Origin: Kangiellaceae bacterium
Lineage (GTDB): Bacteria > Pseudomonadota > Gammaproteobacteria > Enterobacterales > Kangiellaceae
DNA length: 10,195 bases
Reading direction: 5' to 3'
Assembly: GCA_030590405.1 (NCBI GenBank)
Contig: JAUUYO010000120.1
Span: 1-10,195, forward strand
This document shows, in pieces, positions 1-5,788 of this stretch; the first letter of the stretch is position 1; every line of letters starts with the position of its first letter. The notes beneath the pieces are model-generated. The model did not search any database, had not been told where the DNA came from, and saw only the letters and a program-made list of their open reading frames with translations. The position numbers were made by a program, and so were the translations under genes.

Positions 1-319
1 AGCCGTCCATCATGACTGAGGAAAAACCAAGCTGAATAGAACGCTGACAAACCGCTGGGCTGGTGCCGTGATCTTGATGCATCACCACTGGAATATGCGG
101 AAACTCTTCAATCGCCGCTAGAATTAAATGACGCAGAAATGGTGCGCCAGCGTATTTTCTTGCGCCCGCTGAACCTTGTACAATAACAGGACTGTCGGTT
201 TGATCCGCCGCTTCCATGATGGCGCGTATTTGTTCCATATTGTTAACATTAAATGCAGGAACGCCGTATTGAAATTCTGCTGCGTGATCAAGCATCTGTC
301 TCATCGAAATTAATGCCAT
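1..319 (-). CDS. fba: class II fructose-bisphosphate aldolase, N-terminal part (runs off the left edge)
   Basis: This cytoplasmic zinc enzyme reversibly splits fructose 1,6-bisphosphate into glyceraldehyde 3-phosphate and dihydroxyacetone phosphate. The window holds the first 106 codons. The protein starts MALISMRQMLDHAAEFQYGV, continues with PAFNVNNMEQ and QGSAGARKYAG, and reaches HQDHGTSPAVCQRSI. HQDHG carries the zinc-ligand histidine and catalytic aspartate of class II aldolases. The wording is that of the long proteobacterial 'CbbA-like' subtype (MALISLRQLLDHAAE...), which occurs in glycolysis as well as in Calvin-cycle operons. The start is supported by a GGAG (plus-strand ctcc at 328-331) eight bases upstream. 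It is the last visible gene of the tkt-gap-pgk-fba cluster, separated from pgk by a 181-bp repeat-bearing gap. Family assignment is very secure; the pathway role is inferred. Confidence 0.96.
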   Translation of the reverse strand, partial: MALISMRQMLDHAAEFQYGVPAFNVNNMEQIRAIMEAADQTDSPVIVQGSAGARKYAGAPFLRHLILAAIEEFPHIPVVMHQDHGTSPAVCQRSIQLGFSSVMMDG

Positions 320-380
320 TTTATTTTCTCCAATTTTTGTATTCTGTATTGTTCAATTATTAAAATCATATCTTGTTGTT

Positions 381-412
381 CGTAAGGTGGATTAGCGATA
401 GCCTAATCCACC
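381..412 (+). repeat. REP-like palindrome, class A copy 1
   Basis: A 10-bp perfect stem, GGTGGATTAG at 386-395 pairing with CTAATCCACC at 403-412, encloses a 7-base loop. It is preceded by the foot CGTAA at 381-385. It matches the copy at 441-472 (opposite orientation) closely over its length. It lies in the pgk-fba gap and would be transcribed with the operon. The stem has no following T-run on the minus strand, so a rho-independent terminator is unlikely. Confidence 0.8.
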
Positions 413-440
413 GACTGAATTTTATAGTTAGTACATACTT

Positions 441-472
441 GATGGATCACGCTCCGCTAATCCAGCCTACGA
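441..472 (-). repeat. REP-like palindrome, class A copy 2 (inverted relative to copy 1)
   Basis: Read on the minus strand it begins TCGTAGGCTGGATTAGCGG and ends GTGATCCATC. The stem GATTAGCG/CGTGATC is less perfect than in copy 1. The GTAG head followed by an imperfect palindrome is the layout described for REP elements recognised by REP-associated tyrosine transposases (RAYT). The two copies are 28 bp apart in head-out orientation, like a BIME (paired REPs). No transposase gene is in the window. Confidence 0.75.
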
Positions 473-500
473 AAGATACTTTTTGCTTTAGGTAAATTTT

Positions 501-1682
501 TTAATTTTGTGCCGCGCGTTGTTCTAACATTTCAACTGCGGGTAATTTTTTGCCTTCCAAAAACTCTAAAAATGCCCCACCACCAGTTGATATGTAGGAA
601 ATATTATCGGTAATCCCAAATTGATCCACTGCCGCTAAGGTATCACCACCACCGGCGATTGAAAAGGCAGAACTATCGGCAATAGCACGGGCGATTTTCT
701 CGGTGCCTTTGGAAAACTGGGCAAATTCAAATACCCCCACCGGGCCATTCCAGACAATGGTGCCAGCTTTAGCTAAAATATCACAAAGGTAATCAGCGGT
801 CTGAGGACCGATATCAAAAATCATGTCATCATCACTCACATTTGCTACCAGTTTTAAAGTCGCAGGGGTCGCTTCTGAAAATTCTTTACCGACCACAACA
901 TCGATTGTTTTTGGGATTTCACTGTTGTTTTTTATTGCCGCTTCAGTTAATTTTTTCGCGTCATCTAGCAGATCCATTTCAACCAGTGACTTGCCAACCG
1001 GATGACCTTCCGATGCGATAAAAGTATTAGCAATGCCGCCGCCAACAATTAACTGATCAACAATCCCAGAAAGTGATTCTAATACGGTTAACTTAGTGGA
1101 TACTTTTGAGCCGCCGACAATCGCCACCATTGGTCTGGCAGGATTATCCAGCGCCTTACCCAGCGCGTCTAATTCGCCAGCTAATAATGGTCCAGCACAA
1201 GCAACTGGCGCAAACTTTGCTACTCCGTGAGTGGAGGCCTGCGCGCGGTGAGCCGTTCCAAAAGCGTCCATTACAAATACATCGCAAAGCGCCGCGTAGG
1301 CTTTAGACAAAACTTCATCGTTGGCTTTTTCGCCTTTATTGCACCGCACGTTTTCAAAAATAATTACTTCGCTTTGCTTAGCATCGACGCCATTAAGATA
1401 ATCTGTCGCCAATGAAACCGGTACGTCTAATAGCGGTTGCATATAGTCAACGATAGCCGCCATCGAATCTTGTTCAGTCAGCTCACCTTCGGTTGGCCGC
1501 CCGCGATGGGACATCACCATCACCCTGGCACCTTTTTCCAGCGCTAATTTAATAGTTGGCAGAGCCGCTTGAATGCGAACATCGGAAGTAATTTTACCGT
1601 CTTTAAAAGGCACATTAAGATCTTCACGAATAAGGACTCGTTTTCCATTTAAATCCAGATCGGACATTCTTAGTACTGACAT
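501..1682 (-). CDS. pgk: phosphoglycerate kinase
   Basis: A cytoplasmic kinase that reversibly moves the acyl phosphate of 1,3-bisphosphoglycerate to ADP, giving 3-phosphoglycerate and ATP. The 393-residue length is normal for bacterial Pgk (E. coli about 387). The N-terminal substrate-binding half shows DLNVP (21-25), the SHRGRPTEGE loop and the MDAFGTAHR segment. The C-terminal nucleotide half shows VGGSKVSTKL, VGGGIANTF, VWNGPVGVFEF, the GGGDT turn and STGGGAFLEFLEGK. SHRGRP has arginine where E. coli has leucine (SHLGRP), a mild variation. The ATG at 1682 gives MSVLRMSDLDLNGKRV, aligned end to end with the E. coli start; only a weak AGG lies about a dozen bases upstream. It lies between gap (202-bp gap) and fba (181-bp gap), same strand, so cotranscription is likely. 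Identification is essentially certain. Confidence 0.98.
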   Translation of the reverse strand: MSVLRMSDLDLNGKRVLIREDLNVPFKDGKITSDVRIQAALPTIKLALEKGARVMVMSHRGRPTEGELTEQDSMAAIVDYMQPLLDVPVSLATDYLNGVDAKQSEVIIFENVRCNKGEKANDEVLSKAYAALCDVFVMDAFGTAHRAQASTHGVAKFAPVACAGPLLAGELDALGKALDNPARPMVAIVGGSKVSTKLTVLESLSGIVDQLIVGGGIANTFIASEGHPVGKSLVEMDLLDDAKKLTEAAIKNNSEIPKTIDVVVGKEFSEATPATLKLVANVSDDDMIFDIGPQTADYLCDILAKAGTIVWNGPVGVFEFAQFSKGTEKIARAIADSSAFSIAGGGDTLAAVDQFGITDNISYISTGGGAFLEFLEGKKLPAVEMLEQRAAQN

Positions 1683-1717
1683 TGATTTTAGCTACCTATT
1701 AAAAAATTAATATCCAT

Positions 1718-1740
1718 GTAGGGGCGCATTGCATGCGCCC
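1718..1740 (+). repeat. REP-like palindrome, class B copy 1
   Basis: The GTAG head at 1718-1721 is followed by a 7-bp GC-rich perfect stem, GGGCGCA (1722-1728) with TGCGCCC (1734-1740), and a 5-base loop. It differs at only three of 23 positions from the copy at 1833-1855, which has the opposite orientation. It lies in the gap-pgk gap. Confidence 0.8.
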
Positions 1741-1832
1741 GGCGGTACTAGCTCGCTTCTTGGCGACAGTGGAACAAATTATTTCTATTCGTTTCCTGCT
1801 CTCAAATTTTATTTATTCATTCGCTGATAGAA

Positions 1833-1855
1833 GGGCGCTTACAAAGCGCCCCTAC
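1833..1855 (-). repeat. REP-like palindrome, class B copy 2 (inverted relative to copy 1)
   Basis: On the minus strand it reads GTAGGGGCGC, then TTTGTAA, then GCGCCC. The 8-bp stem is 1833-1840 with 1844-1851 and the loop has 3 bases. Compared with copy 1, an A-T pair in the stem has become a T-A pair, so the palindrome is kept although the sequence changed. The two copies flank 92 bp and form a head-out pair, the same layout as the class A pair one gene further on. Confidence 0.8.
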
Positions 1856-1884
1856 AAATTCGGCTAAATCCTAATCTCTTTTAA

Positions 1885-2886
1885 TTATTCCGCTTCCATC
1901 ATTGCTAATGCAACATCAATCATCCGGCAACTAAAGCCCCACTCATTATCATACCAGGCCAGTACTTTTACCAGGTTACCATTCACTCTGGTTTGAGTCG
2001 CATCAAAGGTAGAAGAAGCTGGCGTATGATTGAAATCAATGGAGACCAAAGGTTCGTCGTTATAGTCCAACACTATTCCGTCCGAAGCAGCTTTAACTAT
2101 AGCGTTCACTTCTTCGACAGTGGTTTCTCTGGCAGCATCAAAAGTTAAATCGACCACTGAGACATTGGCGGTTGGAACCCGCAAAGCAAAACCGTGCATT
2201 CTACCGAGCAACTCAGGCAGTACTAAACCAACCGCTTTGGCTGCGCCAGTTTTAGTAGGAATAATCGATGTCGCCGCAGCACGCGAGCGATGCAAGTCTT
2301 TATGCTGGTTATCGATTAACATTTGATCGTTAGTATAAGCATGAATGGTCTTGATCAAACCTTTTTTAATCCCGATCCCTTCGTGCAATGCCTTAGCTAA
2401 AGGAGCCAGACAATTAGTCGTACAAGAAGCATTAGAGATAATGGTATGCTCCGCTTTAATCACATCTTCATTCACACCAAAAACAACCGTGGCATCAATA
2501 TCGTCACCACCTGGAGATGAAATAAGTACTTTTTTAGCGCCGCCGACAAAATGTTTAGAAGCGCCTTCTCGGTCCTTAAAGTGACCGGTACATTCTAAAA
2601 CGATATCAACATCATAATCGCTCCATTTTAAGTTTTCTGGATTACGATCGGCAAGCATCGCTACCTTGTCATCATTGATATACATATTTTCTTCATCACA
2701 ACGAACATCCGCTTCAAAACGGCCATGAGTTGAATCGTATTTAGTCAAATGAACATTAGTTGAGATGGGATGAGATGAATTGATCGCGACGACTTTAATT
2801 TCATTTTCACGGTTATATTCATAGATGGCTCGCAACACCATTCGCCCGATACGGCCGTAGCCATTAATTGCAACTTTAACTGTCAT
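1885..2886 (-). CDS. gap: type I glyceraldehyde-3-phosphate dehydrogenase
   Basis: This cytoplasmic enzyme oxidises glyceraldehyde 3-phosphate with inorganic phosphate to 1,3-bisphosphoglycerate, reducing NAD(P). From the ATG at 2886 the protein has 333 residues (normal size) and starts MTVKVAINGYGRIGR, the Rossmann dinucleotide fold. Catalytic Cys155 sits in SNASCTTNC and His182 in HAYTNDQ; PTKTGAAKAVGLVLPEL and WYDNEWGFSCRM complete the family pattern. An upstream ATG at 2958 would add 24 non-homologous residues. AGGA eight bases before 2886 and the exact family N terminus favour 2886. By eye, the residue after VVAIN is Ser37 where strict NAD enzymes have Asp, and the usual Leu-Pro pair near residue 193 is Asn-Gln. 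Epd (erythrose-4-phosphate dehydrogenase) is the main alternative, but HAYTNDQ and GAAKAVG are GAPDH-like, unlike E. coli Epd. It sits between tkt and pgk. Confidence 0.93.
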   Translation of the reverse strand: MTVKVAINGYGRIGRMVLRAIYEYNRENEIKVVAINSSHPISTNVHLTKYDSTHGRFEADVRCDEENMYINDDKVAMLADRNPENLKWSDYDVDIVLECTGHFKDREGASKHFVGGAKKVLISSPGGDDIDATVVFGVNEDVIKAEHTIISNASCTTNCLAPLAKALHEGIGIKKGLIKTIHAYTNDQMLIDNQHKDLHRSRAAATSIIPTKTGAAKAVGLVLPELLGRMHGFALRVPTANVSVVDLTFDAARETTVEEVNAIVKAASDGIVLDYNDEPLVSIDFNHTPASSTFDATQTRVNGNLVKVLAWYDNEWGFSCRMIDVALAMMEAE

Positions 2887-2894
2887 TCTTGTAA

Positions 2895-2898
2895 TCCT
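2895..2898 (-). promoter_or_regulatory. ribosome binding site deciding the gap start
   Basis: AGGA on the minus strand, eight bases before the ATG at 2886. It supports the 333-residue form of gap over the 357-residue reading from 2958. Confidence 0.65.
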
Positions 2899-3029
2899 AC
2901 TTGTAGTCAGAAGCTTATCCAAAAATAGACAAGTTTCTGCTGTTGAACAAAATTCCATACGTATGCATAGAAATATTTTTTAAAACCTTTGTTGCCATAC
3001 AGCCGCAAAGGCCTTACGCTTTATCCTGA

Positions 3030-3117
3030 TTCAGTATGTAATTTAATTTCGGTACTTAACTTAATGTTAATATTTAACATAGTTCAGCATTTAATCTCAT
3101 TTAGTATTTAATTTAAC
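3030..3117. repeat. AT-rich imperfect tandem repeat, five 17-18 bp units
   Basis: Units lie at 3030-3047, 3048-3065, 3066-3082, 3083-3100 and 3101-3117, with plus-strand consensus TTCAGTATTTAATTTAAT. Units 1, 2, 4 and 5 differ from it at about one to three positions; unit 3 is more divergent. The array fills the left end of the tkt-gap gap and runs through the tkt stop codon (3108-3110). Tandem slippage is the simplest origin. A regulatory role is possible but unsupported. Confidence 0.6.
3064..3080. repeat. 17-bp perfect palindrome inside the tandem array
   Basis: ATGTTAA (3064-3070), TAT, TTAACAT (3074-3080). It could be a weak AU-rich hairpin in the tkt-gap transcript or a dyad for a regulator. 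The stem is too AT-rich and has no U-run for a convincing terminator. Confidence 0.55.
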
Positions 3118-5096
3118 AGTGCCGTCGCCTTTTCAACCACATTTTCAACGGTAAATCCGAACTCTTTAAACAATAAATCTGCTGGTGCTGATTCACCAAA
3201 TCGATCGATTGAAATGACAGTCCCTTCCAGACCAACATATTTATACCAGAGATCGCCAGTGGCCGCTTCAATCCCCATACGTTTACCACTAGATGGCAAT
3301 ACTTGCGCTTTATACTCGGCATCTTGCGCGTCAAATAATTCACAACTTGGCATAGAAACAACCCGCACGTTATAACCTTTCAATTGATTAGCCGCCTGAA
3401 CTGCCAATTCAACTTCTGAACCGGTAGCAATAATGGTCAGTTCTGGTTGCTCGCTGCCTTCAAGTAAAACATAACCACCTTTTTCAATCAGGCTTAACTG
3501 AGCTTCAGAGCGCGCTTGAGTTGGTAACCCCTGGCGAGTCAAAATCAACGCGGTAGGGCCGGTTTGATTTTGGATAGCCATTTTCCAGGCGACCGCTGTT
3601 TCGGTCGCATCACATGGACGCCAATTAATTAAATTGGGGGTGCTACGCATCGAGGCAATTTGCTCGACTGGTTGATGAGTAGGACCGTCTTCACCTAAAC
3701 CAATCGAATCGTGGGTGAACACATAAATCGCTTGTTGCTTCATTAACGCCGCCATACGAATGGCATTACGTGCATATTCCATAAACATCAGGAAGGTTCC
3801 GCCAAAAGGCACAAAACCGCCGTGTAATTTTATCCCGTTCATGATAGCGCACATACCAAACTCACGAACCCCGTAATTGATATAGTTTCCGCTAGCATCT
3901 TTAGCGTCAATCACTTTAGACTCTTGCCACTTGGTTAAGTTAGAGCCCGCTAAATCTGCCGAACCACCGATAAATTCGGGCATTTGACCAGCATATGCCT
4001 GGATGGCATTTTGCGAGGCCTTACGAGTGGCAATGCTTCCGCCAGTTTCCTGGGTTGATTGAATGTAGGACTTGGCAACTGCTGTAAAATCAGCGCTGAG
4101 ACGACCGTTTAAACGTCGACTTAATTCTGCGGCGAGTTCTGGAAATAGCTCGGTATAAACAACAAACTGATCGTTCCAGTTGCTCTCGATTTGCTGGCCA
4201 TGCTCGCGCGCATCCCAGCCGTCCATGATTTCCTGAGGAATATCAAAGGCTGCATGGGGCCACTCAAGTTCCTGTCTGACCAGGGCAATTTCTTCATCAC
4301 CCAGTGGAGCGCCATGACAAGATTCTTTACCGCCTTTGTTAGGCGAGCCAAAACCAATAGTAGTTTTACAACAAATCAGGGTAGGTCGATTGCTCTCAGT
4401 TTTCGCTTTTTGAACCGCTTGTTCAATCGCTTCACTATCATGCCCATCGACACCGGCAATCACTTGCCAGCCGTAGGCCTGGAATCGTTTTACCGTATCG
4501 TCGGTAAACCAGCCTTCAACATTACCGTCGATTGAAATACCATTGTCATCATAAAAAACCGTTAGTTTGTCCAGCCCCATGGTTCCAGCAAGCGAGCAAA
4601 CTTCATGAGAAATCCCTTCCATCAGGCAACCATCACCGACAAACGCATAAGTGCGATGGTCGATAATATCGTGACTCGGTTGGTTGAACTGGGCGGCTAA
4701 GGTTTTTTCTGCGATCGCCATACCTATTGCATTGGCGAGCCCCTGACCAAGCGGTCCGGTAGTCGTTTCAACGCCTGGGGTATAACCGTACTCAGGATGT
4801 CCTGGGGTTTTGGAATGTAATTGGCGAAAATTTTTGATGTCGTCAATGGAAAGTGCATAACCGCTTAGGTGCAACAATGAATAGATCAGCATCGAACCGT
4901 GACCATTAGATAGAACAAATCGATCTCGGTTGACCCATTCAGGGTTGTTTGGATTGTGCTGGAGGTGATCGCTCCACACAACCTGGGCAATATCTGCCAT
5001 GCCCATGGGGGCGCCAGGGTGACCAGAATTAGCCTTTTGAACTGCATCCATACTTAATGCTCGAATAGCATTAGCCAACTGAAAACGAGACGACAT
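3108..5096 (-). CDS. tkt: transketolase
   Basis: This cytoplasmic thiamine-diphosphate enzyme moves two-carbon ketol units between sugar phosphates (for example xylulose 5-phosphate to ribose 5-phosphate), linking the pentose phosphate pathway to glycolysis. The 662-residue product matches the E. coli TktA length. Histidines sit in SGHPGAP (His26), SNGHGS (His66) and TPGH (His100). The ThDP/metal motif runs from GDG (154-156) to FYDDNGISID (181-190). The pyrimidine domain has GVREFGM with the catalytic glutamate and HDSIGLGEDGPTHQP, and the C-terminal domain has ATGSEVELA and FGESAPA. An ATG at 5117 would add seven residues. AGGAG five bases before 5096 and the MSSR start shared with TktA favour 5096. 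It is the first gene of the tkt-gap-pgk-fba cluster, with a 383-bp upstream gap containing a candidate promoter and a long inverted repeat. Identification is certain. Confidence 0.98.
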   Translation of the reverse strand: MSSRFQLANAIRALSMDAVQKANSGHPGAPMGMADIAQVVWSDHLQHNPNNPEWVNRDRFVLSNGHGSMLIYSLLHLSGYALSIDDIKNFRQLHSKTPGHPEYGYTPGVETTTGPLGQGLANAIGMAIAEKTLAAQFNQPSHDIIDHRTYAFVGDGCLMEGISHEVCSLAGTMGLDKLTVFYDDNGISIDGNVEGWFTDDTVKRFQAYGWQVIAGVDGHDSEAIEQAVQKAKTESNRPTLICCKTTIGFGSPNKGGKESCHGAPLGDEEIALVRQELEWPHAAFDIPQEIMDGWDAREHGQQIESNWNDQFVVYTELFPELAAELSRRLNGRLSADFTAVAKSYIQSTQETGGSIATRKASQNAIQAYAGQMPEFIGGSADLAGSNLTKWQESKVIDAKDASGNYINYGVREFGMCAIMNGIKLHGGFVPFGGTFLMFMEYARNAIRMAALMKQQAIYVFTHDSIGLGEDGPTHQPVEQIASMRSTPNLINWRPCDATETAVAWKMAIQNQTGPTALILTRQGLPTQARSEAQLSLIEKGGYVLLEGSEQPELTIIATGSEVELAVQAANQLKGYNVRVVSMPSCELFDAQDAEYKAQVLPSSGKRMGIEAATGDLWYKYVGLEGTVISIDRFGESAPADLLFKEFGFTVENVVEKATALLN

Positions 5097-5101
5097 AAAT
5101 A

Positions 5102-5106
5102 CTCCT
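5102..5106 (-). promoter_or_regulatory. strong ribosome binding site deciding the tkt start
   Basis: AGGAG on the minus strand, five bases from the ATG at 5096. It is the best Shine-Dalgarno match among the genes in the window and rules against the ATG at 5117. Confidence 0.8.
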
Positions 5107-5198
5107 AAGGTTAACAAGTCTATAGAAAGGGGGTATTTTGAAAGTGGCGTATTTTCTCAAAACACGACCAATGAAGCAATCAATTTACCTTTAAACCT

Positions 5199-5358
5199 GG
5201 AAATATCAACTAAAACACGAAAGTCTGGGAATCCCCTTATTACACTTAAAAAAACCATGAAACTACTTTTCACCAATCAGGTGATCACGACTTGAATAAA
5301 TTTCCTATACACATCAAGGGAATACACCTCTTTTTTCGCGTTTTAGTTGATATTTTCC
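5199..5358 (-). repeat. 160-bp imperfect inverted repeat; long hairpin in the tkt 5' leader
   Basis: The gene-free stretch 5097-5479 is mostly this element plus the promoter and stem-loop listed next. Outer arms 5199-5221 and 5335-5358 are complementary over 23 pairs with one bulged base and one G-U. After an internal loop, 5231-5238 pairs with 5316-5323. A looser 36-pair zone follows, closed by TCACC/GGTGA (5270-5274 with 5280-5284) and a 5-base loop. By hand count there are 46 Watson-Crick and 11 G-U pairs when read as the minus-strand (tkt) RNA. The alternative reading is a remnant of a small inverted-repeat element (MITE). No target-site duplication is seen at its edges. Function unknown. 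Confidence 0.75.
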
Positions 5359-5410
5359 GATAAATCCCAGCATAAACCCAAATTAAGCTCCAGCTAATTT
5401 AGGTTTAACT

Positions 5411-5438
5411 AATATACGCTTAATTAATGGTAAGTCAA
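5411..5438 (-). promoter_or_regulatory. candidate sigma70 promoter for the tkt operon
   Basis: On the minus strand TTGACT (5438-5433) and TATATT (5416-5411) are separated by 16 bp; each matches consensus at five of six positions. Transcription would begin near 5404, giving a leader of about 308 nt that contains the whole inverted repeat. A poorer alternative (TTGAGA then AATACC, 17 bp apart) lies downstream of the hairpin near 5130-5160. Confidence 0.55.
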
Positions 5439-5443
5439 AAATT

Positions 5444-5478
5444 CGATAGTTTGCGTAAAAGAGGTTACAGAACTATCG
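5444..5478 (-). terminator. possible weak terminator or dyad after glpE
   Basis: CGATAGTT (5444-5451) pairs with AACTATCG (5471-5478), and inside it GTAA (5455-5458) pairs with TTAC (5465-5468). It begins two bases after the glpE stop. On the minus strand it is followed by AATTTT, whose T's run into the -35 box of the tkt promoter. The stem is AT-rich and the U-run short, so it could equally be an operator next to the tkt promoter. Confidence 0.4.
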
Positions 5479-5479
5479 C

Positions 5480-5788
5480 TTAGGTTTTCACCACCGGTTG
5501 TGACAACATCCAAGCGCTCATACCACCTTGCAAACTGTATCCATTAAAACCAAAACGATTAAAAGCTTCGGTAGCTGATTGGCTGGAAACGCCGTGATAA
5601 CAACAGACGATCAGCGGTTTATTTTTATCGGCACTATCAACAAAAGATTGAAAATTTTCATTATCGACTCTGATCGCATTTTCGATATGGCCATTGGCAA
5701 AGCTACCAGCATCTCGAATATCGACAATTAATGGATTTTCTTTTTCAATCATTGATACCGCTTCAACGATACTTATTTGTTTAATCAT
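5480..5788 (-). CDS. glpE: single-domain rhodanese, GlpE-type thiosulfate sulfurtransferase
   Basis: A small (102-residue) cytoplasmic sulfurtransferase that moves sulfane sulfur from thiosulfate, or a cellular donor, through a cysteine persulfide. One rhodanese domain fills the protein: VDIRDAGSFANGHIENA (22-38) is the usual CH2A-like start motif, and CCYHGVSS (62-69) is the active-site loop with Cys63 as the catalytic residue. GGMSAW (88-93) closes the fold. CYHGxSS and the length match E. coli GlpE (CYHGNSS). The ATG overlaps the trmB stop as ATGA, so translation is probably coupled; there is no glp (glycerol) gene beside it here. The in vivo substrate is unknown, as for most GlpE proteins. 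The symbol is moderately secure because single rhodanese domains are hard to tell apart. Confidence 0.85.
   Translation of the reverse strand: MIKQISIVEAVSMIEKENPLIVDIRDAGSFANGHIENAIRVDNENFQSFVDSADKNKPLIVCCYHGVSSQSATEAFNRFGFNGYSLQGGMSAWMLSQPVVKT

Noticed and set aside
823..1415. Several plus-strand open frames antisense to pgk
   Set aside because: Overlapping each other and a certain pgk gene, they encode no recognisable protein and lack start signals.
2887..2958. 24-residue N-terminal extension of gap
   Set aside because: GAPDH family proteins begin at MTVKVAINGYGRIGR, and an AGGA sits properly before the ATG at 2886.
2956..2965. 10-bp perfect palindrome CATACGTATG upstream of gap
   Set aside because: It is short and AT-rich, with no promoter of good quality beside it; chance occurrence is likely.
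4191..4535. Plus-strand open frame of 114 codons antisense to tkt
   Set aside because: It lies wholly inside a certain transketolase gene, has no ribosome binding site or recognisable domain, and its composition is what the reverse frame of tkt would give.
5097..5117. Seven-residue N-terminal extension of transketolase
   Set aside because: The strong AGGAG lies inside that extension and serves the ATG at 5096, which gives the TktA-like MSSR start.
5199..5358. Calling the tkt leader element a MITE outright
   Set aside because: No target-site duplication is visible at the edges, only one copy is in the window, and the wobble-biased mismatches favour an RNA role; kept as an alternative only.
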